Below are positions 48,180 through 57,664 of a DNA stretch of 64,000 nt, in pieces (the first letter of the stretch is position 1; each line of letters opens with the position of its first letter). The translations under genes were made by a program, and so were the position numbers. The notes beneath the pieces are model-generated. The model was given only the letters and a program-made list of their open reading frames with translations. It did no database searches and was not told where the DNA came from. The DNA comes from a virus, in IMG/VR virus record IMGVR_UViG_3300042562_000746, positions 62,001 through 126,000 of that record; one strand, written 5' to 3'.

Positions 48180-49841
48180 TTATAATCCGTATCTACCTTT
48201 TAAATTATTCCAAACATTTCCTATTTCAGTTGCAGTTAATGCTCTTTGATAGAAAAAGAATGAACCTAAATTACCAGTATTATTTTGCATTAAATAAATA
48301 TCAGATGTTCCAGTAGTTGCTGCTGCGGTTGTTGATGCAGATGCTACTTCTGAGTTGTTATTGTATATTTTTGTTGTACCAGCACCTGTTGTAACTGCAA
48401 TCATATGCCATCCTGTTAAAGTTTGACCTGTTGCTGATGTGTTACCATTCGGTGTTGATGTAAATGCGATAGTTGTTGAACTTGCATTTAATGTATAATC
48501 AGTTCCTCTACTTAATATATTACCACCACTTGCATTTACAAACGCTATAATAGTATATCCATTTCCAGATGTTGTATTAAAGTTTGCATTACCAGTACCA
48601 CTACTATATGCTTGTTCTTTGATACCATATTTACCACTTGCAAATGTTAATGATTTTGGAGATGTTCCGTTGAATGTTGGTGCTACTATTGCCGGATTGG
48701 AAGTTCCACCGGTTAAGTTAAAACCGGTTGAATAGCCTGCTACATCATTAAAGTTTGTAGTTGAAACTGCTGTGTTATAAGATGCCTCAAATTGAGGTTC
48801 TAAATAACATACTAAATTTGTCCATGGAATTGGTGCAGTTGCTGCTCCTTTATTATGTGAAACAAATCCATTAGCTAAATAAGTGTGTGCCGTATCTACT
48901 GTAATTGTTGCGATTTCCAATGTTTTATTTACAAATTGTACTAATTCTACTAATACATCTTCTACTAAACCAGTTGCTGCATTATATTTAACTAATTTAT
49001 CACCTTCAACAACATCTTCTGCTCTTGTAAATTGATAAGTTTCAGTTAATGCATCCCATACAAATAAAGGATGTGCGTGTGTTGCTTTGATTGCACCATC
49101 ATTAATAGAAACATATGAATCTGCAAATGAAAAATAAATGTTACTTACTTCTGCATTTACAATTTCACCATTTGAACCAGTTGTGTTATACCACCAATAC
49201 CATTCACCTTCATCATTTGCCGGAAACCATTCTGGCATATCAGTTGGTACGAATGTTTTAATCATATCACCTGCATATAAATCACCTGCTAAAACAGTTG
49301 AACCATCTGCTAATAAAATTTCAGTATCAGTTGCTACACAAAGAACATCTGAGTTGATTGAGTTATATGAATCTACTGAATAAATTGTTTTTGTACTTGC
49401 TGCACCTGCTCCACTATTTCCTGTTGCATTTGTAGTATAGGTATCATCATAATATGCAGTTAATGTTGTTGCATTACTACCACTTAATGTTGCAGCTGCT
49501 AATGCTTTTGCACTAATAGAAGTTGTTGCACCATTTGTACCAATTGTAAAATATGTACTATCGTTTACCGTCACACTATAATTAGCTGCTAGTATCTTTA
49601 CTCTATTATCAAATGCTAAACCTTGTCCGGTAAATGCAAATGTAAGATTTTCAGATGTACTTTCTACTATATAAGTAAATGGTTGTGTTACCGCTACATT
49701 ACCATATATAAATGAACTCATTGATACCGGTGTTCCTGCTAATGCGTTTGCTGCATTTAATGAAGATGATACTAAACCACTTCTAGTTGTACCAGCCCAT
49801 GCTCTATACAAATTTCCTAAACTTAAATTACTTGCTGCCAT
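48180..49841 (-). CDS. Tail adhesin with an internal Hint/intein-like domain
   Basis: A 553-residue protein. Residues 1-167 are a Ser/Thr/Ala-rich beta-structured head; 168-330 are a self-splicing-type Hint domain (C168 in DVLCVATDTEILLADG, TxxH block B at T254-H257, and the terminal VSHN at H329-N330). Residues 331-553 form a LamG/concanavalin-like domain (LTGWHMIAVTTGAGTTKIYN, FFYQRALTATEIGNVWN). The residue after the terminal Asn is Lys331, not Cys/Ser/Thr, as in bacterial intein-like domains that cleave rather than splice. Probably processed before or during assembly. Confidence 0.82.
   Translation of the reverse strand: MAASNLSLGNLYRAWAGTTRSGLVSSSLNAANALAGTPVSMSSFIYGNVAVTQPFTYIVESTSENLTFAFTGQGLAFDNRVKILAANYSVTVNDSTYFTIGTNGATTSISAKALAAATLSGSNATTLTAYYDDTYTTNATGNSGAGAASTKTIYSVDSYNSINSDVLCVATDTEILLADGSTVLAGDLYAGDMIKTFVPTDMPEWFPANDEGEWYWWYNTTGSNGEIVNAEVSNIYFSFADSYVSINDGAIKATHAHPLFVWDALTETYQFTRAEDVVEGDKLVKYNAATGLVEDVLVELVQFVNKTLEIATITVDTAHTYLANGFVSHNKGAATAPIPWTNLVCYLEPQFEASYNTAVSTTNFNDVAGYSTGFNLTGGTSNPAIVAPTFNGTSPKSLTFASGKYGIKEQAYSSGTGNANFNTTSGNGYTIIAFVNASGGNILSRGTDYTLNASSTTIAFTSTPNGNTSATGQTLTGWHMIAVTTGAGTTKIYNNNSEVASASTTAAATTGTSDIYLMQNNTGNLGSFFFYQRALTATEIGNVWNNLKGRYGL
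48852..49340 (-). other. Hint (intein-like) domain coding region
   Basis: Codons 168-330 of the adhesin. Block A begins at Cys168; block B THAH is at 254-257; block F/G runs ITVDTAHTYLANGFVSHN. No homing-endonuclease insert: the whole domain is 163 residues. The downstream residue Lys331 would not allow normal splicing. Confidence 0.8.
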
Positions 49842-49856
49842 ATTATTGTTTTCCTT

Positions 49857-50861
49857 TTAACTATTATAAATATCTAATAAACTATTAACCCATTTGTTTC
49901 TATCCGAATACTCTAACATATATTCTTTTATTTTGTTGAACCAATGTTTTTTATATTCGTAATCACTATTCTTAATCCATTGTATTGTTCCTTCAAATTC
50001 AGTTTTAGTATCTGCTCTAAAAGGATATACCCAATCTTTCATCCATTCTTTACTTAATATAGGTAGTTTTCCATAATCAACCGCTTGAAATATTGAATAT
50101 CCAAATGGCTCATAATTAAAACAACTATGTGAAATTCCCCAATCTAAACGATAAAACCAATCTAACTTACTATAATCAAACATATATCGTTTAGCTCGTT
50201 TGAAATTCACCCCATATCCCTTCTCCCACACATCATTTAGAACTTTTAGTGTTGTAAATAAATAACAATCTATATTTTCTAAATACCAAACTCTCTTTCT
50301 TGTTTCAGTTCTCGCTGCAAATCCTACTTTTGTACTATCACTCAATTCTAAATTATGAGTAAAATCATAATAATTAGGAATATCAATGAACTCATACTCT
50401 GCATGCTTTGGAGTTTGAAATAATCCTATCCAAATTCGTTTCTTAGCTGATTTAATTATATTATTTTCCCACTCCGAGTCTGCTCCATAATGTTGCATTC
50501 CTGGTGCTTCTGAAAATAATCCAGCTTTGAGAGACATATCAATTGAATTATGCATTACATAACTTTCAATCTTGTCCAAATTGTTTAGGATTGCTGAGTT
50601 AGGGTAATAGTGTCCGTGTAGTATGTGTATTCGCCGAGCACTATTTATAAGTTCATCGAACTTATCTTTATCATCCACTTGCCAATAAATTTCGAGGGGG
50701 AATTTCACCCCCTCAAAATCATCTGGTTTCTTTCTATGTATAAGTAGGATAGGTTTTACTTTTAAGTGAGGAACAACGTATTCTACAAAGTTATTCACCC
50801 AAACATCACTACCAGCACCTACTTTATTTCCGAAACCTGTTGTATAATATACATCATACAT
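49857..50861 (-). CDS. Glycosyltransferase, GT-B type
   Basis: A 334-residue protein with a GT-B layout: N-terminal Rossmann-like half (MYDVYYTTGFGNKVGAGSDV; RIHILHGHYYPNSA; YVMHNSID) and a C-terminal donor-binding half (KVGFAARTETRKRVWYLENI; SCFNYEPFGYSIFQAVDYGK, resembling the E-x7-E motif NYEPFGYSIFQA). Placed between two fibre genes, it may glycosylate a fibre protein or a capsule/LPS-like sugar. ATG start; 6 bp before the fibre stop downstream. Confidence 0.75.
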   Translation of the reverse strand: MYDVYYTTGFGNKVGAGSDVWVNNFVEYVVPHLKVKPILLIHRKKPDDFEGVKFPLEIYWQVDDKDKFDELINSARRIHILHGHYYPNSAILNNLDKIESYVMHNSIDMSLKAGLFSEAPGMQHYGADSEWENNIIKSAKKRIWIGLFQTPKHAEYEFIDIPNYYDFTHNLELSDSTKVGFAARTETRKRVWYLENIDCYLFTTLKVLNDVWEKGYGVNFKRAKRYMFDYSKLDWFYRLDWGISHSCFNYEPFGYSIFQAVDYGKLPILSKEWMKDWVYPFRADTKTEFEGTIQWIKNSDYEYKKHWFNKIKEYMLEYSDRNKWVNSLLDIYNS

Positions 50862-50867
50862 TTTTTA

Positions 50868-52820
50868 TTATTTTTTTAGAGCTTCTACTTCTGCTTTTAA
50901 TTCAGCTATTTGTGTTTGTTGCTCTTTAATTGCTTCTACTAATAAACCAACCATCTTAGAGTAATCGATACCTAAATATCCATCTTCTCTTTCTTTTACT
51001 ACTTCTGGTAAAACTTCTTGCACTTCTTGTGCGATTAAACCAGTTGAAGGTGCGGTTTTAGTTACTTCATTTGCATCTTCATTCCATTCCCAAGTTACAC
51101 CATTTAATTGTTTAACTTTATTTAATGCATCTGAAATGTTTACGATGTTATTTTTTAATCTTCTATCTGAACCTGAGAACGCTACGATATCACCCGTTGC
51201 AGATACACTTGCGAATGCTACTGCTGAGTTTGTTGCTACCGCTTGTCCAATTGAAATTGTTGGAGTTGCACCTTCACCACTATTGTTTGTGATTGTAACA
51301 CCAGTTCCTTGTACTAAACTTGCAACGTAATCACCGGTTGTATCAGTTCCCAATGCTACTGAATTAGCAGCGATTGTAGTTGCAAATGATACGTTAGCTA
51401 AATCTGTTATTGTACCAGTACCTGTTACATCTCCGGTTAACGTAATTGAAATATCTTTTCCTTCTAATGTTGTTACTCTACCACTTATTGCATCTGTTAC
51501 TACTTTAACTGAACCACTTATTGTTGATATAGAAGTTGCAGTTGCACTTGCTACACTTGCAGAAGTTGCAAAAGTATCTGTTACTGCTTTAACACTTGAA
51601 CTTAATGAAGTTATAGAAGTTGCAGTTGCACTTGCTACACTTGCAGAAGTTGCAAAAGTATCGGTTACTGCTTTAACTGAACTACTTAGTGTAGTTATTG
51701 ATGTTGCAGTTGCTGATGCTACTGAACTACTTACTGCGAATCCACTTGCTGCTACCGATGCGCTTAATGCTACTCTTGCTGCATTTGAAGAACTAAGGTC
51801 AGTTGCTGCGCTTGCACTATATGATGATGCACTTTGGAATGCTCCCCATGCACTTGCACTTACAATAGTTACACTTGCATCTGTTGCAAATGTTGAATCT
51901 AATGAAGAACTAAATGTTTCTGCTGCTACTAATCTACTATCTACTGATGTACTATATAAAGATACATTTCCTATACCTGTTATTGTTGATGCGCTTAATG
52001 TACCAATTAATGATATTGAACCACTAACTTTTAATGAACCAGTTACTGCGGTTACTGCTGCAGATGAAGTACCAAATGAACTATCACCTTTTGCAGTTAA
52101 ACCCTGATCCATTATCATTCCGTTTCCGGTATTTGATAATGTAGAAACTACTACACCATTAGATACCATTTTGATTGAACCAGTTGAAATATATAAATCT
52201 CTGAAAAATTTATCTACCGAACCTAAATCATATGTATTACTTACTCCAGGTATAATTGAACCTGTTAAATTTATATCACCATTTATGAATTGAGAACCTG
52301 TAAATCTATTTGTTTTACTATCATCGGTAGTTGCAATTCTACCATCATTTAACATCGCGGAAAATGTAATGTATCCACCAGAAATTGCACTAAATGCATG
52401 TTCGGTTAAAGTTGAAACTACTGTACTACCTTCTACAAATTTAATTGAACCAGTTGAAATATATAAATCTTTCCAAACTTTAGTTGTAGAACCCAAATCA
52501 AACGTATTAGTTGTTGATGGGATTAATGAAGAACTTAAAGATGCTACTACATTAACGGTATCACTTACATTATCACCGATTGTAATTGCTCCACCTAATA
52601 TTAAGTTACCATCAATTTTTGCATTTCCTGTAATATCTATTGAAGAACCCGAAATACCAGAGAATGAACCTGCACTTCCTGTTCCAGATGCACCTAATGT
52701 AATATCACCACTTGCACCACCAATTTGTAAAGTTCCTAAATCTGTATTTACATATGGCTCACCAAATGCTAACGAACCTGATTTCTGTGCGGTCGTACCA
52801 CGTCTAAATTTTAATCCCAT
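50868..52820 (-). CDS. Tail fibre with S74-type chaperone end
   Basis: A 650-residue protein. The N-terminus GLKFRRGTTAQKSGSLAFGE shares the adaptor seen in all fibres here; the middle has Ser/Ala/Val repeats (SSVASATATSITTLSSSVK) and the motif SAWGAFQSASSYS. The C-terminus (about 560-650) is an intramolecular chaperone/peptidase S74 domain: SDRRLKNNI, GVTWEWNEDA, STGLIAQEVQEVLPEVV, YLGIDYSKMVGLLVEAIKEQ. S74 domains trimerise the fibre and then cut themselves off. No obvious ribosome site. Confidence 0.87.
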   Translation of the reverse strand: MGLKFRRGTTAQKSGSLAFGEPYVNTDLGTLQIGGASGDITLGASGTGSAGSFSGISGSSIDITGNAKIDGNLILGGAITIGDNVSDTVNVVASLSSSLIPSTTNTFDLGSTTKVWKDLYISTGSIKFVEGSTVVSTLTEHAFSAISGGYITFSAMLNDGRIATTDDSKTNRFTGSQFINGDINLTGSIIPGVSNTYDLGSVDKFFRDLYISTGSIKMVSNGVVVSTLSNTGNGMIMDQGLTAKGDSSFGTSSAAVTAVTGSLKVSGSISLIGTLSASTITGIGNVSLYSTSVDSRLVAAETFSSSLDSTFATDASVTIVSASAWGAFQSASSYSASAATDLSSSNAARVALSASVAASGFAVSSSVASATATSITTLSSSVKAVTDTFATSASVASATATSITSLSSSVKAVTDTFATSASVASATATSISTISGSVKVVTDAISGRVTTLEGKDISITLTGDVTGTGTITDLANVSFATTIAANSVALGTDTTGDYVASLVQGTGVTITNNSGEGATPTISIGQAVATNSAVAFASVSATGDIVAFSGSDRRLKNNIVNISDALNKVKQLNGVTWEWNEDANEVTKTAPSTGLIAQEVQEVLPEVVKEREDGYLGIDYSKMVGLLVEAIKEQQTQIAELKAEVEALKK

Positions 52821-52904
52821 TGTTTGTTTTTGTTTGTTTTGTATTTATCATTAGAGACATTGGTGTAAACTTAATTGTATATAGTAATAAATATGTAATT
52901 CGTA

Positions 52905-55619
52905 TTAAGAACCCACTTTATTTTCTAATTCTTTTATTCTTTTTTCTTGTTCTTTTACAACCTCAATTAATAAACCTATAATCTTATCGTAATCAACTCC
53001 TAAATAACCAGTATGTGTTTCTTTTACTAACTCAGGTAATACTTTTTCAACATCTTGTGCTATCACACCATAATCATGTTTACCTGCTTTAAACATAGAT
53101 TTATCGTTCCAATCAAATTCAACACCTCTTAATTGTTGTACTTTTTCAATAGGGTTAGAAATTAATTGAATGTTATCTTTTAATCTTTCATCTGATGTTG
53201 AGTATGCTGTTATATCACCCGTCACATTTAACGAGCCACTTATGATTTGATTTTGTGTAAATGTATTTTCTACAGCTAATTTAGCATAAGTTGTATTTGC
53301 ACTTGCACTATAAGAAGTTGCTGCTGCATTACTTGCACTTATTGATGTTGCAAAACTACTACTATTATTTGTAATATTATAATTACTTGCACTTATTGAT
53401 GTTGCTAATGAAGAACTATACGAAGATGCACTTTGGAATGCTCCCCATGCACTAGCCGAAGCTTGTGTTATATTACCAATGTTAGTGTTTATAGTTGTAT
53501 AAAAGCTACTACTATAAGAACTAGCTGATTGAAATGCTCCCCATGCACTTTGAGAATTTATAATTATTCTATTATCTACTGATGTTGAATATTCCGTTAC
53601 ATTACCTATACCATTTATACTACCACTAAATCCTAATGATGCAGTTATTGAACCTGTTATTAATAATGCAGTTGCACTATATTGGTCTAAACCGTTTTGT
53701 GTTAATCCAGTAAATGTAATACTATCAACAACTTGAATACTTTTAGCAGTTGCACCTTTAATTAAAATATTTCCTAAAGTACCCTGTGTTTCATATGCTA
53801 ATACCGGTAGTTCTGCACCTACTAATGTTGTTGCTACTAATGTATCACAATAAACTGTTCCACTTGCACTAATATTTGTAGATGCTGTAATATTATTAAA
53901 TTGTACATTCGACCCGATTGCTAATCCACTTGCAATTGCACTAACTTGTGTTCCTATATGTGTAAAATCAATTCCGGTTTGTCCTGTTGTATCGTTATGA
54001 GTTAATGTACTTGCACTAATTCTCGTATCAAATGAAGAACTATCGTTTTTATATGAAGAACTAAATGTATTTATTGTTCCACTAATTGAAGAACTATAAT
54101 ATATTGAAGAACTTTGTAAACTTGCACTTACTAAACTTAATGAAGAACTGAATGAGCTACTATACGAACTTGCACTTTGGAATGCTCCCCATGCTGATGC
54201 ACTTGCTTCTGTTATGTTTGTATCTTGATTTGCATCTCTTGTATAAATTGATGCCGAATATGAAGATGCACTTTGGAATGCTCCCCATGCACTCTGAGAA
54301 TTAATTAATACACTTTGAGTTGTATTATTAATTGTTGTATAAAAACTAGCACTATAAGATGATGCACTTTGAAATGCTCCCCATGCACTTGCGCTTACTA
54401 TTGAATGAGATACACTTTGAGTAGTATCTGTAAAATATAAAGATGAACTTAGATTAGATATATCTATTGTTGTACCTACTTGTATTTCACTTCCTTTTTT
54501 ACCCGCTTTCCATATATCATTTGTTACATCCCAAATCATTGAACCGGTTATGGTACTTGCACCAACTTTATCGGTTACCTCAATACCACCATTTACTGCA
54601 CCACCTGCATCTAATTGTATTACACTTGCAGATAAATTTACAATAGTTGCATTAATGGTTGTAGTTGTACCTCTTACTAAAAAATCACCTTGAATTGTAA
54701 CGGATGAACCGGTTAATTCTATTGCAGTTTTTAAAGAAGATGTATAATTTTCAATTGAATCTAATCTACCATCAAATGAAGTGCTATCTGAATTATATTG
54801 AGAACTACTAAATGTTTGTAATAATCCTACTGATGTTGAAACACTTGCACTAAATAATGTTAATACACTTGCGGTTGATTCTACTAAATCTAATCTACTA
54901 TCAAATGAACTACTATCGTTTTTATATTGTGATGAACTAAACGTTAATAAAGATGCACTTACATTATTTAAAGATTGGGAAGTTGCAATATACGAACTAC
55001 TTACATTAAATAAAGATGAACTTACACTATTCAAAGATTCTGAAGTTGCATTATAAGATGATGTAATAGATGCGGTAAATGAATTAACACTACCACTATG
55101 TTGTTCTAAATTATCTAATCTAGTATCATCTGATGTTGCTGCTATTTCTAAACTATCTAATCTACTATTTACTGATGTAGAGAATACTTTTATATCTATA
55201 CCATTAACCGAACCACTTAAAGAACCTGTGATTGAAGTAATGTATGCGGTTTTCCAATTTTTATTTGTAGCACCACTACCGGAAAATCCTAAATCAAATG
55301 TATTATCTAAATAAGGAATCATTGAAGATGAAACTTCTGATAATAATGTAACCGTATCTATTGATGATGTACTACCAAATTGTAAATTACCTATAATAGT
55401 AGTATTACCATTTATCAATACATTCCCACTTGCAGTTATATCACCACTAACAGTAAAACTACCATTATTAATTCCACCTATTTTTGCTAATTGAATATTA
55501 TTACCACTTCCTGATCCCAATGCTAATGATTGAGATGTCATATCATAATATATTTCACCGCTGGCTAATGAACCGGTTAGTGATTGTCCTCTTGCTATTT
55601 GAAATAATGCTCTTGCCAT
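52905..55619 (-). CDS. Tail fibre with S74-type chaperone end
   Basis: A 904-residue protein of the same build as its downstream neighbour: N-terminal LFQIARGQSLTGSLASGEIY adaptor, coiled Ser/Ala repeats with five copies of SAWGAFQSASSYS, a beta-rich block around residues 390-460 shared with the 1822-residue fibre (GSSVTIQGDFLVRGTTT), and the C-terminal S74 domain (TSDERLKDNIQLI, GVEFDWNDK, YGVIAQDVEKVLPELV, GYLGVDYDKIIGLLIEVV). Probably a paralogous fibre assembled by the same mechanism. Confidence 0.88.
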   Translation of the reverse strand: MARALFQIARGQSLTGSLASGEIYYDMTSQSLALGSGSGNNIQLAKIGGINNGSFTVSGDITASGNVLINGNTTIIGNLQFGSTSSIDTVTLLSEVSSSMIPYLDNTFDLGFSGSGATNKNWKTAYITSITGSLSGSVNGIDIKVFSTSVNSRLDSLEIAATSDDTRLDNLEQHSGSVNSFTASITSSYNATSESLNSVSSSLFNVSSSYIATSQSLNNVSASLLTFSSSQYKNDSSSFDSRLDLVESTASVLTLFSASVSTSVGLLQTFSSSQYNSDSTSFDGRLDSIENYTSSLKTAIELTGSSVTIQGDFLVRGTTTTINATIVNLSASVIQLDAGGAVNGGIEVTDKVGASTITGSMIWDVTNDIWKAGKKGSEIQVGTTIDISNLSSSLYFTDTTQSVSHSIVSASAWGAFQSASSYSASFYTTINNTTQSVLINSQSAWGAFQSASSYSASIYTRDANQDTNITEASASAWGAFQSASSYSSSFSSSLSLVSASLQSSSIYYSSSISGTINTFSSSYKNDSSSFDTRISASTLTHNDTTGQTGIDFTHIGTQVSAIASGLAIGSNVQFNNITASTNISASGTVYCDTLVATTLVGAELPVLAYETQGTLGNILIKGATAKSIQVVDSITFTGLTQNGLDQYSATALLITGSITASLGFSGSINGIGNVTEYSTSVDNRIIINSQSAWGAFQSASSYSSSFYTTINTNIGNITQASASAWGAFQSASSYSSSLATSISASNYNITNNSSSFATSISASNAAATSYSASANTTYAKLAVENTFTQNQIISGSLNVTGDITAYSTSDERLKDNIQLISNPIEKVQQLRGVEFDWNDKSMFKAGKHDYGVIAQDVEKVLPELVKETHTGYLGVDYDKIIGLLIEVVKEQEKRIKELENKVGS

Positions 55620-55653
55620 TTAAATATTTTATTCTTTTTTATAAATATCAATT

Positions 55654-56439
55654 TTAATTAAAATCCAAATCACCCTCTGCATTTATATATTTTGCTAAGT
55701 GATAATAGTTTGCAGTTACACTACCGGTTGTTACATTAAATGCAGTTGCACTCATTGATACATACGTTAGATTACCAATTTTTATATCAAGTGAATTTTG
55801 TAATGCTGATATTGTTGTATTACTTGTACTATCTTCTATATAGTTTACTGTGCCTGCTGCGTTTGGGTCTAAATTAAAATCAAATGTATTAGGTCCTGCT
55901 GCTACTCCAACTTCACTTCCGTTTACTAAAAATGAACCGGTTACTGAAACTGAACCTGTGAATTGATGTATATCATCGGCTGTATTACCGAATTTAGAAC
56001 TACCACTTTCAAATATAACCGATGATGAAATTATATTAATATTAAATTGAGTTGCATTAATTGCACCCAATACGGTTAAACTACCGGTAATATTTGCACT
56101 TCCACTTAATTGAAAATTGTTGTGTGTAATGCTTAAAGTATCGTTAATTGATAACCCACTACCACTTAATGAACCACTTGCATCGATATCACCATCTGTA
56201 ATTACATCTCTAACTACATATAAATCTCTTTGTATTGTAATATCATCACTAACGAATAAAGAACCAGATGTGATTGAATTCGTTGTTACTATTGTTTCTA
56301 CTGACTGAACTGAACCGGATTTCTTAAAATATAATTTACCATCGTAAGTATTAATTGCTACTTCACCAAAGTTAATTGAACCCGTATCAGGAACCCTACC
56401 AGGAACGGCTGAGCGTTTTAGTATAATGTTTTGAGCCAT
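55654..56439 (-). CDS. Fibre-family protein (short)
   Basis: A 261-residue protein: N-terminal adaptor NIILKRSAVPGRVPDTGSIN, then FGEVAINTYDGKLYFKKSGS, followed by Ser/Thr/Gly-rich beta repeats (GSLSGSGLSINDTLSITHNN) and an ending ATAFNVTTGSVTANYYHLAK. No S74 domain. It may be a collar or adaptor fibre, or an accessory tip, translated separately from the long fibres. Confidence 0.75.
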   Translation of the reverse strand: MAQNIILKRSAVPGRVPDTGSINFGEVAINTYDGKLYFKKSGSVQSVETIVTTNSITSGSLFVSDDITIQRDLYVVRDVITDGDIDASGSLSGSGLSINDTLSITHNNFQLSGSANITGSLTVLGAINATQFNINIISSSVIFESGSSKFGNTADDIHQFTGSVSVTGSFLVNGSEVGVAAGPNTFDFNLDPNAAGTVNYIEDSTSNTTISALQNSLDIKIGNLTYVSMSATAFNVTTGSVTANYYHLAKYINAEGDLDFN

Positions 56440-56471
56440 ATGTATGGAAACGTTTTATGTGTTATCTAACA

Positions 56472-56499
56472 ACGAAAAAAGGTACTATATAGTACCTTT
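56472..56499 (-). terminator. Rho-independent terminator
   Basis: The minus strand folds AAAGGTACT-ATAT-AGTACCTTT (9 bp) followed by TTTTT. It lies 36 nt after the stop of the 157-residue gene and immediately after an ATATTTATA element for the next gene. Confidence 0.82.
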
Positions 56500-56534
56500 A
56501 TAAATATATTAAAATAAATTAAAACGAAATTATA

Positions 56535-57008
56535 TTATATGGAGATTGTTACTGTAATTGGATATGCATCATTAAATGCAGTTCCACTACTTGATACTAA
56601 ATCTAATGTACCAGTTGGTGGGACACCCACCTTATCATTCCAATATACACTAACATCATCAGGGTATTGATTATGTATTCTAAATGCTCCTGGTGTAAAT
56701 GAGAATTCTATATGATACGCTGCTTGTGAAAGTCTTATCGTACCACTATTTGTAGTCATAGATGTTAATATTGTAGTTCTATCTACATTAAGTGCATCTA
56801 TAAAATTTATATAAAGACTAGCATCCTCTAATATTAAATTAGGGTCTGCTATTCCTAAATTAGTAGTATGGTTAGGAAATGTTATATTTCCATCATTCAG
56901 TGCCGGATTGAATCCACCTGCTCCAATTACTAAATAATATTCACCTGCAGCTGCTCCTGCATTATTTGGAACTATTGTAAATCCATCTGTAAATTGTATT
57001 AAAGCCAT
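56535..57008 (-). CDS. Small virion-associated protein, unknown
   Basis: A 157-residue beta-rich protein: MALIQFTDGFTIVPNNAGAA, YYLVIGAGGFNPALNDGNIT, HIEFSFTPGAFRIHNQYPDD. The Asn/Gly/Thr-rich pattern resembles short fibre tips or tail-associated proteins but lacks the adaptor shared by the fibres. Its position between two adaptor-bearing genes supports a fibre-associated role. Confidence 0.65.
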   Translation of the reverse strand: MALIQFTDGFTIVPNNAGAAAGEYYLVIGAGGFNPALNDGNITFPNHTTNLGIADPNLILEDASLYINFIDALNVDRTTILTSMTTNSGTIRLSQAAYHIEFSFTPGAFRIHNQYPDDVSVYWNDKVGVPPTGTLDLVSSSGTAFNDAYPITVTISI

Positions 57009-57028
57009 TTTTTATTTTTTAGTTTTTA

Positions 57029-57634
57029 TTATGCCCAAACACCTGCATCAGGACCTGCTGCAAATTGAGTATAAATTGATGAACTGAATGATAATACATC
57101 ACCGATACCATATACACTACCACTAAATCCGTTTGCAGTTGTGATATTTGCTATTGTTACATCATTATATCTAAAATCAATTGATTCACTTATACTTGCT
57201 ACTTTATAAAGAGAACCACTACCTTGAATAAATCCGATTGTTCCTGCAAATGGCTCAGAGTTGAAATCAAAATCATCCGGTCTCATTGATGCGGTTACAC
57301 CGGTCAATGCTCCACCATCACCACTAAATGAACCAGTGAATGCACCACTTACCGGACCAGCAAAATATGTGTTACCATCAAAGTTTGCATTACCATTGAT
57401 TTCTAATTGTCCAAATGAACCTGTTCCTAAGATATTAATTGAACCAGTTACTTCTGCACCAGTTACAACTAATTGTTCAATTGTTATTGTCCCAGCATTA
57501 TCTTTTTTAAGAAATACTCTACCATCTGTGGTGTTTACACCCAATTCACCAAGTTGTAATTGGTCGGTTGTAGGTACTTTAGCCGCTAAATTTGAACGTC
57601 TTAATAATACTGATTGTGTTACTGCTGCTGCCAT
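57029..57634 (-). CDS. Short fibre-family protein
   Basis: A 201-residue protein with adaptor SVLLRRSNLAAKVPTTDQLQ then LGELGVNTTDGRVFLKKDN, followed by beta-rich SGSFGQLEINGNANFDGNTY and an ending SIYTQFAAGPDAGVWA. Highly similar in its first 60 residues to the 261-residue protein at 55654, so the two are likely duplicates. Confidence 0.78.
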   Translation of the reverse strand: MAAAVTQSVLLRRSNLAAKVPTTDQLQLGELGVNTTDGRVFLKKDNAGTITIEQLVVTGAEVTGSINILGTGSFGQLEINGNANFDGNTYFAGPVSGAFTGSFSGDGGALTGVTASMRPDDFDFNSEPFAGTIGFIQGSGSLYKVASISESIDFRYNDVTIANITTANGFSGSVYGIGDVLSFSSSIYTQFAAGPDAGVWA

Positions 57635-57664
57635 ATATTTGTTTTCCCTTTTACTTGTTTGTTA

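Noticed and set aside
35088-56507. Interpreting the ATATTTATA elements as T4 late promoters (TATAAATA)
   Set aside because: The T4 element would read TATAAATA on the transcribed strand, while here the transcribed (minus) strand reads ATATTTATA.
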